Positions 29,096-40,065 of a DNA stretch of 57,151 nucleotides are shown here, piece after piece (within the stretch, counting starts at the first letter, position 1; every line of letters begins with the position of its first letter). Both the position numbers and the translations under genes were made by a program. Below the pieces are notes generated by a model that was given only the letters and a program-made list of their open reading frames with translations, was not told the origin of the DNA and did no database searches. The stretch is from Longimicrobiaceae bacterium (GTDB lineage Bacteria; Gemmatimonadota; Gemmatimonadetes; Longimicrobiales; Longimicrobiaceae), in NCBI GenBank assembly GCA_030447645.1, contig JAUJOM010000006.1, positions 105,540 to 162,690 of the forward strand, given 5' to 3'.

Positions 29096-31545
29096 TGCAG
29101 GCTGAGGTCGCTCTTCCGCTCCCCATCCCGCGTACCTGGACCTACCACATTCCGCCCGCCATGCAGGAAGCCGCTCAACCCGGCGCGCGGGTGCTGGTGC
29201 CCTTTGGGCGCCGGGAGCGGATCGGGTGGATCGACAGCACCAGCTCCGGGGAGGGAGATCCCGCGGGTGCAAGCCGCATCCTGCCCATCCACGGCGTGCT
29301 GGACCTGGCGCCGACCGCCACGCCGGCGATGCTCCGCCTGTGCCGCTGGATCGCGGAGTACTACATCGCTCCGCTCGGGCAGGTGCTCCGCACCGCGCTT
29401 CCCTCCGGGCTGGCGGACCACTCCACCGACTTTGTGGAGCTGATGGACCCGGCCGCGACATCCAACAGCTCGGTGGAGGAGCAGCTTCTCGGATGGCTGC
29501 GGGAGCGGAGCGGCCCCCAGCCCGTAGCCCGGCTCCGGCGGGAGTGCGGCGACCGGGTGTGGTGGCCCGCGATCCGGCGCTTGCAGGACGCGGGTGTGCT
29601 CCACGTTTCGGTACAGGCGCCGCGCGCGGACCCACCGTCCCGCACCCGCCGTGTGCTTCGCCTGACACGGGAGCTTTCCAGCCTGATCGAGCGGGACGCA
29701 ACCTTTGGCCGGGCCACGCGCCAGCGGGAGTGCTACGAAACGCTCGAAGCCTCCGGGGGAGCGCTGGACACGCGGCACCTGGCCTCCGCGCTGGGTTTTT
29801 CGCCGCACGTGCTGCACGGGCTGGTGAGCAAGGGTGTGGCGGAGTTCGTGGAGGAACAAGTGCCGCGCGATCCCTTTGCGGGTATAGACGTGCCCGCGGA
29901 TCCGGCCCACTCGCCGACGCCGCACCAGGCGCAGGTGATCGGCGCGCTCGTCAAGGCTGCGCGCCAACCCGATCCCGGGACCTTTCTGCTGCGCGGGGTG
30001 ACCGGCTCGGGCAAGACGCTTGTGTACATCGAGCTGCTGCGCGAGGTGGTGGAGCGACAGGGCCGGACCGCCATCGTGCTGGTGCCCGAGATTGCGTTGA
30101 CACCGCAGACGGTGGGTCGCTTCAGGGCCGTGTTCGGAGACCAGGTGGCGGTGCTGCACTCCGCGCTGTCGGACGGCGAGCGGCTGGACGAGTGGCGCAG
30201 TCTCCGGTCGGGTGACAAGCGGATCGTGGTGGGAGCGCGCTCGGCGGTCTTCGCCCCGCTCGCGGACCTCGGCGCCATCGTGGTGGACGAGGAGCACGAA
30301 AGCTCCTACAAGCAGGGGGAGGCGCCGCGCTACCATGCCCGCGAGGTCGCGGTCGTGCGGGCACACATGGAGGGTGCGGTGTGCGTGCTCGGCTCGGCCA
30401 CGCCTTCGCTGGAAAGCTGGGCAGCGGCGTCGGCGGGCAAGTACACGCTGCTGGAGCTGCCGGAGCGCGTGGGCGGGCGCCCGCTCCCACCGATCCAGGT
30501 GGTGGACCTGCGGGCGGAGCGTGGCGTCAGCCCATCCTCCATCCTGAGCCCGGCACTGATGGACGCCGTGGGCGCGCGCCTGCGCCGCAACGAGCAAACC
30601 ATCCTGCTGCTGAACCGGCGCGGCTACGCCACCTTCGTGCAGTGCAGGGATTGCGGCGGCGTGTGGCACTGCCCGCACTGCAACGTGTCGCTCACCTATC
30701 ACCGCCGGCGCTCCCGCCTGGTGTGCCACTACTGCTTCCATGAGGAAGCGGCGCCCGAGCGCTGCAACGCATGCGGCGGAAGCGACCTGGGCTTCCGCGG
30801 TATCGGCACCGAGCAGGTGGAGCGGGTGGTTGGCGAGCAGTTTCCTTCGGCGCGCATCGCCCGCATGGACGTGGACACCACCTCCGGCAAGTGGGGCCAC
30901 CATCGCATCCTGCAGCGGGTGGAGCGGGGCGAGGTGGACATCCTGCTGGGTACCCAGATGATCGCCAAGGGGCTGGACTTCCCCAACGTGACGCTGGTGG
31001 GGGTGGTGAACGCCGATGTCGGCATCAACCTTCCAGACTTTCGCGCCACCGAGCGCACCTTTCAGCTCCTGACCCAGGTGGCCGGCCGCGCCGGACGGGG
31101 CGCCAGGGGCGGAGAGGTGTTCATCCAGACGGCGCTCCCGGGCCACTACGCGGTGACCTGCGCCACCGGGCACGACTTCCTGCGCTTCGCGGAGCGGGAG
31201 CTGGAAGCCCGGGCCGAGCCGAGCTACCCGCCATTCGCCCGGCTGGTCAACGTGGTGGTGAGCGGGCTGGACGAGATTGCCACCCAGGAAGCGGCGGATC
31301 GGGCGGTGCGATGGCTGGACGGTCTGCTGCGCGAGCGCCACATTGATGAGGTCGCGGTGCTCGGCCCCGCTCCCTGCCCGGTGGATCGCATTCGGCAGCG
31401 CTGGCGCTGGCATTTCCTTCTCCGCTCCCGGCGCTCGGCACTGCTGGGAGAGGTAGCCCGCTTCTTCGCGACACGCTTCGAGCTGCCTCGCGGCAAGCAC
31501 GACCTCCGGCTGGCGGTGGACCGCGATCCCGTGGCATTATTGTGA
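29095..31545 (+). CDS. priA: Primosomal protein N' (replication-restart helicase)
   Basis: 816 residues. An N-terminal DNA-binding domain is followed by an SF2 helicase core with Walker A GVTGSGKT, Walker B VVDEEHE and LVPEIALTPQ. Then comes a zinc-binding insert with paired cysteines (CRDCGGVWHCPHCN, CHYC, CNACGG) and motif VI QVAGRAGRG. PriA reloads the replisome at stalled forks. ATG 29095 overlaps the epimerase stop (TGATG). Unbroken frame. Followed by a 67-base gap before the HNH gene. Confidence 0.97.
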   Translation: MQAEVALPLPIPRTWTYHIPPAMQEAAQPGARVLVPFGRRERIGWIDSTSSGEGDPAGASRILPIHGVLDLAPTATPAMLRLCRWIAEYYIAPLGQVLRTALPSGLADHSTDFVELMDPAATSNSSVEEQLLGWLRERSGPQPVARLRRECGDRVWWPAIRRLQDAGVLHVSVQAPRADPPSRTRRVLRLTRELSSLIERDATFGRATRQRECYETLEASGGALDTRHLASALGFSPHVLHGLVSKGVAEFVEEQVPRDPFAGIDVPADPAHSPTPHQAQVIGALVKAARQPDPGTFLLRGVTGSGKTLVYIELLREVVERQGRTAIVLVPEIALTPQTVGRFRAVFGDQVAVLHSALSDGERLDEWRSLRSGDKRIVVGARSAVFAPLADLGAIVVDEEHESSYKQGEAPRYHAREVAVVRAHMEGAVCVLGSATPSLESWAAASAGKYTLLELPERVGGRPLPPIQVVDLRAERGVSPSSILSPALMDAVGARLRRNEQTILLLNRRGYATFVQCRDCGGVWHCPHCNVSLTYHRRRSRLVCHYCFHEEAAPERCNACGGSDLGFRGIGTEQVERVVGEQFPSARIARMDVDTTSGKWGHHRILQRVERGEVDILLGTQMIAKGLDFPNVTLVGVVNADVGINLPDFRATERTFQLLTQVAGRAGRGARGGEVFIQTALPGHYAVTCATGHDFLRFAERELEARAEPSYPPFARLVNVVVSGLDEIATQEAADRAVRWLDGLLRERHIDEVAVLGPAPCPVDRIRQRWRWHFLLRSRRSALLGEVARFFATRFELPRGKHDLRLAVDRDPVALL

Positions 31546-31612
31546 CTCCACGAACAAAAACATGTGGATGCGCGTACAATGACCCGAACCTGCTCCGAAA
31601 GGATCTTTTCGC

Positions 31613-32182
31613 ATGGGGTGCCTGGCGCTGAATGCGTCGTTTGAGCCGCTGACCATCCTGCCGATCGAGCGCGCGCTTCGCCTGGTCATCGACCGCAAGG
31701 CGGAGGTGCTCGAGGTCGACACGCTGCGGACGTTTCGCTCCGAGCGCCAGGAGATCCCCTGCCCGGTGGTCATCCGCCTTGCCCGCTTCGTTCATGTGCC
31801 GCGCCGCTTCCGCCGGCAGGTGACGAACACCTTTCTTTTCGCGCGCGACGGCTACCGCTGCCAGTACTGCGGGCGCCACCGAAATGCGTTGCGCGGGCGC
31901 GAGTTCCTCACGCGGGATCACGTCCTGCCCATTTCGCGCGGCGGTGAAAACACCTGGGAGAACGTGGTCACCGCCTGCAGCCACTGCAACAACCGCAAGG
32001 CGAACCACCTTCCGGAGGAGTGTGGCCTGCGGCTCCAGCACGCTCCGGCGGAGCCCAACCACGTGGAGCTGGTGTGGGCGGTTCGCCGCGTGACGGAGAT
32101 CCAGGCCAAATACGTGGCCATCTTTTACGGTGAGGACGTGCTCGCCGCTCTCCAACGACACGAACGAAACGGCGCCGGATGA
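31613..32182 (+). CDS. HNH endonuclease-family protein
   Basis: 189 residues. The HNH/zinc core is RDGYRCQYCGRH, LTRDHVLPISRGGENTWENVV and CSHCNNRKANH. It belongs to the common group of chromosomal HNH proteins whose substrate is not known. ATG 31613 is preceded by AAAGGA at 31598-31603. A possible -10 TACAAT lies at 31575-31580, but no good -35 is visible. The stop overlaps the ATG of the M20 peptidase. Confidence 0.88.
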   Translation: MGCLALNASFEPLTILPIERALRLVIDRKAEVLEVDTLRTFRSERQEIPCPVVIRLARFVHVPRRFRRQVTNTFLFARDGYRCQYCGRHRNALRGREFLTRDHVLPISRGGENTWENVVTACSHCNNRKANHLPEECGLRLQHAPAEPNHVELVWAVRRVTEIQAKYVAIFYGEDVLAALQRHERNGAG

Positions 32183-33408
32183 AGCGTATCGCTCTCGCCC
32201 TCCTCCTCGGGCTACCCGTAGTCTCGGCGGCTCAAACCGTCCCTGACAAGCACCCCCGCGTCCGCCAGGCTCTGCAACACGCGCTCCGCTCCGAGCCACA
32301 AACCATCGAGGAGCAGATCGCGATCTGCCAGATCCCCGCGCCGCCCTTCAAGGAAGCGGCACGGGCGGCGGATTTCCGGCGGCGGCTGGAGACGCTCGGC
32401 TTGCGCAATGTTCGTATCGATGCGGAAGGCAACGTGATCGCGGAGCGGCCCGGCCTTCCCGGGGAGCCGACGGTGCTGATCTCGGGGCACCTGGACACGG
32501 TGTTCCCGGAAGGCACCGACGTATCCGTGAAGCGGGAGGGGACGCTTCTCAAGGGCCCCGGGATCGGCGATGATTGCCGTGGCCTGGCGGTGGTGCTCGC
32601 CGTCGCCCGCAGCCTGAACGCGGCCAGCGTGGCGACCCGCGGCACCATCCTGTTCGTGGGCACCGTCGGTGAAGAGGGGCCGGGGAACCTGAGGGGTGTT
32701 CGCCACCTGTTCGCGAACAGCCTCAAGGACCGCGTCGACTACTTCATCTCGGTGGATGGCACCGGGCTGGATCTCACCAAAGATGCGGTGGGGAGCAACC
32801 GGTACCGGGTACGCTACAAGGGCCCGGGCGGCCACAGCTACGGCGCCTTCGGCATGCCCAACCCGGTGCATGCCCTTGGCCGCGCGATCGCCAAAGTCAG
32901 CGAGTTCCAGGTTCCCCGGGAGCCCAGGGTCACCTTCAACGTGGGCGTCATCGAAGGCGGCACGTCGGTGAACTCCATCGCATTCGCGGCCAGCATGGAC
33001 GTGGACATGCGCTCCCCGGACCCGGCAGCGCTGGCGCGTCTGGACGCCGAGTTCCAGAAAGCAATCCGTGCAGCGCTCGAAGAGGAGAACAACCGCTGGC
33101 AGAGCCCGGTCCGCCTGACACTGGAGGTGGACACCATCGGAATCCGCCCCGCCGGGAGCCAGCCCCAGAGCGCGCCGATCGTGCAGGCCGGGTTGCGCGC
33201 TGGCGCCGCGCTCGGCATTCGTCCCGAAACCAACGCGTCCAGCACCGACGCCAACATTCCCATCAGCCTGTCCATTCCCGCGGTTACCATCGATGGCGGC
33301 GGCGGGGAGGGAGGCCACTCCCTGGACGAAAGCTTCGACACGCGCAACAGCCATCTGGGAACGCAGTGGGCGCTGCTCTACGTGCTGACACTCGCCGGAG
33401 TCCGCTAA
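32179..33408 (+). CDS. Secreted M20-family peptidase
   Basis: 409 residues with a signal peptide (KRIALALLLGLPVVSAAQ). Zinc-site motifs are SGHLDTVFP, GIGDDCRGLAVVL, GTVGEEGPGN with the general-base Glu, VDGTG and a C-terminal GGGGEGGHSLDE. A dimerisation domain is inserted from about 200. It resembles tripeptide aminopeptidase/carboxypeptidase-type M20 enzymes, here exported. ATGA overlap with the HNH gene. Confidence 0.88.
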   Translation: MKRIALALLLGLPVVSAAQTVPDKHPRVRQALQHALRSEPQTIEEQIAICQIPAPPFKEAARAADFRRRLETLGLRNVRIDAEGNVIAERPGLPGEPTVLISGHLDTVFPEGTDVSVKREGTLLKGPGIGDDCRGLAVVLAVARSLNAASVATRGTILFVGTVGEEGPGNLRGVRHLFANSLKDRVDYFISVDGTGLDLTKDAVGSNRYRVRYKGPGGHSYGAFGMPNPVHALGRAIAKVSEFQVPREPRVTFNVGVIEGGTSVNSIAFAASMDVDMRSPDPAALARLDAEFQKAIRAALEEENNRWQSPVRLTLEVDTIGIRPAGSQPQSAPIVQAGLRAGAALGIRPETNASSTDANIPISLSIPAVTIDGGGGEGGHSLDESFDTRNSHLGTQWALLYVLTLAGVR

Positions 33409-33429
33409 CACCTTACGCATCCGAAAAGA

Positions 33430-34260
33430 ATGAGCAACATCGTTTACCTGAATGGCGAATACCTCCCGCGCGCCGAAGCCCGCATCTCCGTGGATGACCG
33501 CGGGTTCGTGTTCGGTGACGGAGTGTACGAGGTGACGCGGGCGCTGGATGGTCGCCTGTACGAAGCGGAGGCGCACCTGGAGCGTCTGGAGCGCGGCCTG
33601 CGGGGATTGGAGATGGGCACCCGGGAGGGCATCGACGGTGACGGGCTGCTGGAAACCTCGGAGCGCCTCCTGCGGGAAAACGATCTGCTGCAGGGCCACG
33701 CCTCGGTTTACTCCAGGTGACCCGCAGGGCGGCCCCCTGCACACACCAGTTCCCGCCCGCGAGCACGCGCCCCACGGTCTACCTGTCGGCGTCGCACCCG
33801 CGGCCGAATTGCACCAGGGAGGGGCCGCGCCATCACGCATCGGACATTCGCTGGTCCCGCTGACCTGGAAAACGGTCAACCTGCTCCCAATGTGCTCGCC
33901 AAGCAGCACGCGGTCGCCGCCGGGGCCACGGAGGCAATCCTGATCCGCGACGGTGTGGTGACCGAGGGCTCCACAGCAACGTATTCGCGGTTGTCGAAGG
34001 CGAGCTGCGCACCTATCCGCGCTGCAACTACATCCTCCGGGCATCACCCGCGGCATCGTACTGGCGCTCGCGGCGGAGTTGGGGATTCCCGCCAGTGAAA
34101 CGCCGGTCCTCGCGGAAGAGCTTGCCAGGTGCGGAGGAAATCTTCCTGACGGGCACTACTACGGATGTGATGCCCATAGTGCGGGTGGCGTGCCGAGATA
34201 GCCGACGGCCAACCCGGCGCTATCACTCGATCGCTGCAGGAGTCGCACGCCGACCGGTAG
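33430..34260 (+). CDS. dat: D-amino-acid aminotransferase, class IV PLP; several frame breaks
   Basis: Starts SNIVYLNGEYLPRAEARISV with DRGFVFGDGVYEVTRA, as in D-alanine transaminases. Frame changes begin at about 33715, and the chain continues in other frames: VYLQVTRG, the PLP-lysine segment DLKTVNLLPNVLAKQ, EAILIRDGVVTEGS, LPGITRGIVLALA, EEIFLTGTTTDVMPIV and GQPGAITRSLQE, stopping at 34258-34260. Order and spacing are normal, so the gene is probably intact in the organism. It supplies D-Ala/D-Glu for peptidoglycan. This is where the dense errors begin. Confidence 0.85.
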
Positions 34261-34375
34261 CGAGATGGCAGTCCCTCTGGGCTGTCTCCAAAACCATGCG
34301 ACAGATGACCGGCGCCGCAGGGCAGCGAATTATCTCAAGTCAATTCATCACAACACATTGGAGACTGCTTGGTTC

Positions 34376-34404
34376 TTGACGCTGAGTCCTGTTCAGTCTA
34401 TCTT
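34376..34404 (+). promoter_or_regulatory. Sigma-70-type promoter of the SusC/SusD operon
   Basis: TTGACG (34376-34381), a 17-base spacer, then TATCTT (34399-34404), in a locally AT-rich stretch. About 79 bases separate it from the likely start of the TonB receptor. Confidence 0.6.
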
Positions 34405-34482
34405 TACCACTTAACTTTCCCATCACAGGTGTTGCACCGGCCGTCGTAGGCACGTCCGGACGACTCCCCGGAGGCAAAAGGA

Positions 34483-37378
34483 ACGAGATTCTTCGTTGGA
34501 AGAAGCGCCACGCTTACTCTGGCGGCGCTGGCGTGTGCGCTCACGGCAGCCGGTACTCGACTGGATGCGCAAGCGACTGGCACTATCCGAGGAACGGCGG
34601 TAGAGGCGGGTAGTCAGCGCGCTGAGCGGAGTGCAAATCATCGTGCCCGGCACGACGCGACGCGCTGACAGACGCGTCCGGACAACCACTCGCTGGCGTA
34701 CCTGCCGGTGCGACACGCGTTCGTGCAGAGTTGATCGGGTATTCGGGTGTGAGCGCACCGTCTACCGTTGCTGCTGGTCAGACGGTCACAGTCGAGTTTC
34801 GGCTGGCGCACGGGTCGGCCGTGTCGCTGGACGCGATTGGCGCTGACCGGCACCGGTGCCACCCAAAAACGTCGATCAACGCGGTGACCACTGTGCAGGG
34901 CGGAAGTGGTGGAGAAAGCACCAATCACCACGGTCACGCAGCTCCTCGAGGCGGACTGCCGAACACCGTTTTGCCCGTCTGTTCGGGCACGGTGGGCACT
35001 GCGGCGAACATTCGAATCGAAGCGAGCTCGTTGAACGCGGAAACCAGCCGGTCTTCTACGTGGATGGGGTCCGCATCACCCACCTCGACAAGGCGGCTTC
35101 GGTACCGGCGGCACAGTGCAGCCGACTTCGGCGCTGGACGCCATCAACCCGAGGATATCGAGTCAATCGAGGTGATCAAGGGCCTATGGCAACAACCACC
35201 TGGCAGGTGCGGACGCAGCCACGGCGTAGTCATCATCAAAGGAGGGACAGCAGAGGGGATCAGTGAACGCGTCAAGGCCGAGGTGGGGCGGTCCGACTGG
35301 CATCCCCGACCACCCAGAACAACAGTTCCTCTGCGACGCGGTGAAGGTGAAGGACAGTCCGGCGCTGGCCGGGATGTGCCAACGAAGCGCCGGGGACGTT
35401 GCTCAGGACAATCCGCTGGAGCGTGATCCGACGGCACTGCGCACGGGCGACCTGCGCTACACACCTCGGCGCGCGGAACGTACCTTCTACGTCTCCGGCG
35501 ACCACTGAGGATGAGGATGGCGTCTTCTACAACAACTTCTTTGGCCGTACGTCCAAGGCGCCAACTTTTCCGTGAACCCGCTGGAAGCTGGACTTCAACA
35601 TCAACACCAGTTACACGCGCGCAGGCGCAGGTCGACAGCGACAACTCGTCCAACGGCCTGCTCCGCAATGCATACCGTGGCCAGCCGGGGGCCAGCTTCC
35701 CCTTCGAGGAGGTACATGGACTCGGCTGAGCTTCATCAATCAGTACAACAACCAGACTCGCGAGCGCCCATCTGGGCTCGACCGTGAACTACCGGCCTTT
35801 CTCCTGGTTCCGGAACCGGCTCACGCTGGTCTGGACATGAACGACCGAAGCTGAATACGCTCTTCTTCACCATTGGCGAACTGGCGCACAGCCGTTCGGC
35901 GCCGATGCGGGGCGATTTACCAGTTCGCGCCGAAGACGCGGTCTGGACCCTGGACTATGCCGGAACCGTCACCAACGATCTTCCGCGTGAGCTGTCCTCC
36001 GACTTCTCGTTCGGGATGCAACAACGCCCGTCGCTTCGAATCGCTTCCAGGGTGAGGGGAGTGGGGCTGACCACCAACCGGACCCGACTGATTTCCAGCG
36101 CTGCGGAGACGCGCGCATTCAGCTTCTCGGTTAAGAACTCCGTGGGCTTCTTCGTGCAGGAGCAGCTCGGTGGAGGAACCTGCTCCGCGGGACGGACAAC
36201 TCCGCCTTCGGTCAGGACTTCTCGGTAGTGGTGTGACCCGAAGCTCGCTGTTGCCTTGACGATCTGAGGGCCGTTCTTCAACGTTTCCAGCGTGGATCAG
36301 CTCAAGCTGCGCGCCGTGGGGGCAGGCCGGCACTCCCCGAGCCTTTTTCGCGGACCAGACGTTCAAGGGCTACCGGTGACGCTGGCGGATGGATCCACCG
36401 CGTCCGCGATCAGACCGATGCCTTTGGGAAACCCGAACTCTGCAGGCGGAGACGGGACAGGAGCTCGAGCTCGGCTTCGATGCCGCGCTTCCTGGGGCGC
36501 CTCGGCGTGGAGGCGACGTACTACAACAAGCGGATGAACGATGCCCTGGTTCCGATCGATCGCGCCGTCCACCGGTTTCGGTGGACCCAACAACCGCAAT
36601 CGCTTGGAGAACCTGGGCACCATCGCCAACCGGGGCTTCAGGTTGTCCCTCTTGGCACCTCGGTGAGCACCCGCCCAATTTCCTGGGACGTACGTCTCAC
36701 CGCGTCGACCAACCAGAACGAGCTGGTCTCCTTCGGCGGCCGGGACGAACCGATCAACTTCGGCTCTTTCCGCGATCGTGCAGCGTCACATTCAGGGATA
36801 CCCCGCTGGCCGGGTACTGGGCGCGTGACGTTGTTCGGGACGAGCGGGCGTCCCCTCCTTGAACGCGCCGGGCCAGGCGGCGCTTAAGGACTCACTTTTC
36901 TACGTAGGGTTATCCACGCCGACTCGAGGTTGCAACCTAACACGGTGACGCTCCTGAGGAACGTGAGCCTGTGGCCGTCCTGACGGACTACAAGATGGGC
37001 TACTACATGTGGAACGCCCTGCAGTACGTGCGGAACCGGACAGACCAGAACACCTTTGAGATCAACAATCCAGACGCGGACCCGCTGGACGTCGCGGCCC
37101 GCAAGACGTTGAACTATACCCTTCCGTACATCCAGAAGGCGGACTTCGTCAAGCTCCGGGAGGTGTCGGTGAGCTACAGCCTGCTCCTCTAGCCTGATCC
37201 GGAGGTTCGGCTCGATCAGCCACCTTCAGGCTGGCGGGCCGGAACCTGGCGATCTGGACGACTACGGCGGCGCGACCCGGAGCTCAACTTCAGCAACGAT
37301 GCGACCTTCGCCCGGGCGGATTACGCCTCGGTGCCGATGATCCGCAAGATCGTGGCTTCGGTGAATTTATCGTTCTGA
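34483..37378 (+). CDS. SusC/RagA-type TonB-dependent outer-membrane receptor; many frame breaks
   Basis: Reading across frames gives RFFVGRSATLTLAALACA with a signal end LDAQ, then a carboxypeptidase-like domain (GTIRGTAVEAGSQ; SGVQIIVPG). The plug follows: TVTQLLEGRTPN, IRIRGASSLNAGNQPVFYVDG, NPEDIESIEVIKG and HGVVIIKGG. Barrel fragments (VSYSL) lead to the C-terminal strand KIVASVNLSF before the TGA at 37376-37378. About 950 residues, normal for SusC. The codon in start position is ACG (34483-34485) behind GGAGGCAAAAGGA, probably a miscalled ATG. It imports a large nutrient such as a glycan or peptide together with the SusD-like protein downstream. Confidence 0.8.
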
Positions 37379-37413
37379 GCTCGTAGCAGAACAAACCGCC
37401 CACATTGAATGAC

Positions 37414-38698
37414 ATGACCAACATGATGCATAAACTAATTCGGCGGCGGGCGCTCCGGGCGCTCAAATGGCTGGAGCGCTCGGCGCCTGCGACGATCTGC
37501 TCTCGGTAGAAAACCGGCGCGATCGGGGATGAGGACTTGGAACGCGTCGAGTCTGGTTCCGCTCCTGGTGAACTCCGTAACCGGCGACTTCCAGGCGACA
37601 CACCGATCTGGCGTATAGCCGTCCTCACCGACGAAGCGGTCACCGGCCACAACTTCGAGACCATTATCCAGATCGACCCGCGCATCATGGACGATGCGAA
37701 CGAACTTTGAACGCCGACATTTACCAGCCGTTGCAGGCGGCGCGCTTCGCCGCAGATAGCATCTCAGCCGGCTGCGGACGTTGATTCCGAACGCGTCGTG
37801 ACGTCAGGCTCCCCAAACGCTCGCCTACGGCAGATACACCTATGTGCTGCTGGGGAGTATCGTTCCGCTCCGGTGGATGGAATGGTAAGCCGGGACCGGC
37901 GCTTCAACCGGATGAGCTGCTGCGCGGGGACTCGCGCGCTTCGAGGAGGCGATCCAGGTGGCGACGGCGGCAAAGGCCGGGGCGAGCGCCTCGTGTAGAC
38001 CGATCACAAACCTGGCCCGTGTTGGGGCCGCCCGTGCCGTTGGCAGTTGGGCGGCAAGGCGAAAGCGATTCAGTACGCCTCGCAAGTTCCGGCGGGATTT
38101 GGTAGCACGGTGGCGCTCTCGGACAATGCCGCGCGCCAGTACAACCCGTTTCACGGAGCTACCACCGGCTCGAACCACAACCTTGGGGTGGACGCTTCGA
38201 ACCTGAACGATCCACGCATCCGGCATGAGGCGAGGGAGTACTAGGGCACAACCGCTCCACCATTCTCTCAAGCCTTTCCAGCCCGAATGGCCTGGAAGGG
38301 TGGACTCCGGCCGCTCCGGTCGGCTTTGAACGGACTACCGACGTTCGCTTCTCCTCCGCTGGGAGGCGCAATGTCGTGGCGGAGGCCCAGGCCCGACCCC
38401 GCTACACTGGCGTTCGTCAACGAGCGACGTGCAGCAGTGGGTACGCAGGCTGCACTTCCGGCCACGGCTTCGCCTCGCAGAGATCATGGCGGCATTACGC
38501 GAGCAGCGCGCCTGTGGATTCTCGAGAGTGGATGGTCACCGGCTCCCGGGGACCTGCGCCGCTACCTGGCACAGGGCATTAACGATCCGCTGCACCAATT
38601 CCCGGAGGAGCCCCCCGAACCCACTCTTCGGCGAGTACCAGGATGCGACCTGCTTCGTAATCCCGCTGGCTGAAAAGATCGGAAACCCGAACTTGTAG
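37414..38698 (+). CDS. SusD/RagB-like surface lipoprotein; many frame breaks
   Basis: Start near ATG 37414-37426 (MMHKLIRRRALRAL), then the lipoprotein cysteine and CDDLLSVENPARIGDEDLE across frames. SusD features follow: VTGDFQ, AVLTDEAVTGHNFETI, ADIYQPLQAARFAADS, LLRGALARFEEAIQVA and GGKAKAIQYASQVPAGF. The end reads LAFVNERRAAVGTQAALPA, EIMAALREQRA, DPLHQFPEEPPNP, CFVIPLAEKIGNPNL and a stop at 38698. These are TPR-like ligand-binding lipoproteins that cap SusC. The gene follows SusC by about 35 bases and ends at a strong terminator. Confidence 0.8.
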
Positions 38699-38727
38699 GG
38701 AATCGGACAGCCACCTGCCTCCAGCAT

Positions 38728-38758
38728 AAAGGGCCCGACCAAAATGGTCGGGCCTTTT
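38728..38758. terminator. Bidirectional intrinsic terminator
   Basis: GGCCCGACCA (38732-38741), loop AAA, TGGTCGGGCC (38745-38754), then TTTT; an A-run lies on the other side. It sits between the SusD-like gene (+) and the response regulator (-) and can end both transcripts. Confidence 0.9.
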
Positions 38759-38796
38759 GCTTCTGCTGGCGAACTCAAACCCCGAATTACGCTGCG

Positions 38797-39174
38797 CTAC
38801 GCCGCGTTCTGGCGCTTCCACCAGGTTGCGGATCGTATCCACCAGGGAGCGCATGTTCACCGGCTTGCGAATCCAGGCGTCGCAGCCCTCGCCGTGAACA
38901 CGTGGTCTTCGGCACCGGCCATCGCGGTGACAGCCAGGATCGGCACCTGCCGAAAGCCCGGATCGGCGCGCAGCGTCCGGGTGGCGGTGAGCCCGTCCAT
39001 GATCGGCATCATGACGTCCATGAGGATCAGGTCCGGCTGCTCCGCCAGCGCTATGTCCTGCGCCTCGCGGCCATTGGTCGCTATCCACACGTCATAGCCA
39101 AAAGCGGAGCAGAGTGCTCATCGCTTCACGGCGTCCGTATGGTCTTCGGCGAGCAGGATCTTCACTGCATCCAT
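38797..39174 (-). CDS. Stand-alone response regulator receiver (REC) protein; frame-broken
   Basis: Starts at ATG 39172-39174 with MDAVKILLAEDHTDAVKR. Across frame changes it continues GYDVWIATNGREAQDIALA, DLILMDVMMPIMDGL (phospho-acceptor Asp), VPILAVTAMAGAED (conserved Thr) and DAWIRKPVNMRSLVDTI (conserved Lys). It ends near 38797, so it is a CheY/Spo0F-like single domain with no visible output domain. The frame used for the last few residues is a choice. No histidine kinase is seen nearby. Confidence 0.75.
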
Positions 39175-39296
39175 ACACCTACGACGTAAGTGCAGCAGCA
39201 GGGTGCGACCGGCGTCTGGCCGCAGGGAACACCTGGCGTCTTGCAAAGAGCGTACCGGCGCACCAGCACCACGCGCAGCAAGCCCCAGAGGTGCCG

Positions 39297-39980
39297 CTAC
39301 ACCGCGGATGTTGCCCGTGTGGCGATGGCGAGCAGGTTTTGTCCGAACGGCGGCTCCCGGGCGGGATTCCATCCTCCGGATCACTGGAATCAGCCAGCGG
39401 TCATAGGCGCGAACGCTACCGGGGGCCAACGTCCGCCGCCGGAGTACTCGCCCGCCACCCACCAGCTGAGCACACCGAGAGCATTTCGTCCTGGAAGCCG
39501 GGCTTGGCGTGAAGTTGTCGGCCTGGTAGCGTCGGAAGCGCCCGAATGCTGTCCAGCGTGCCGAAAAGCGCGCATGGCGGGCACGAAGAGCAGAATCTTG
39601 CCCCCGGTGTCAGGTGGGTGGGCAGCCAGCGAAAGCGCTCGTCGTCCGGTACGTCCAGCGCGTTACGGCGATCAACGAGTCGGCGCTGAGCGGCTGGGAT
39701 ACGCCCTCGAGATAGCCGTGGACGAGGCGTACTCGCGATTCCCCGGCGAAGCGCTCCTCCAGAATCGGGAAGTTATTGACGGCAGGTTCAATCAGCACCA
39801 TCTCCCGTGCATCCGTACCCGGAGAACAAAGCGCGAAAAGGTACCGATCCCTGCGCCGACCTCGACTACCTTCTTGCCGATGTGGGGCAGGAAGTGGTGG
39901 AGAACTCCAGGCGTAGTAGTTCCGCACCTCGGCGAGGGCGTCCAGCTCGGTACCGAGCAGGTGAATCCCACGTTACTCAT
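39297..39980 (-). CDS. Class I SAM methyltransferase of the glycan cluster; frame-broken
   Basis: Starts MSNVGFTLLGTELDALAEVRN (ATG 39978-39980). Motif I is KKVVEVGAGIGTFSRFVL, followed across frames by EMVLIEPAVNNFPILEERFA, RVRLVHGYLEGV, DDERFRWLAAHLTPGGKILLFVP-type motifs and LLGVLSWWVAG. It ends GQNLLAIATRATSAV with a TAG at 39297-39299. Enzymes of this shape are frequent in polysaccharide clusters, but the substrate is not known. Confidence 0.7.
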
Positions 39981-40065
39981 AAAGTGCTGGGCGCTATGTG
40001 CCCTGCGTCGTCGGCTGGCGGGTTCTGCTCGAGCAACTTCGGCTCTGCTCATCAGGCAGGGCGAG

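Noticed and set aside
28978..31500. An 840-residue open frame on the - strand opposite priA
   Set aside because: Pure antisense of priA; His/Arg/Gln-rich with no domain.
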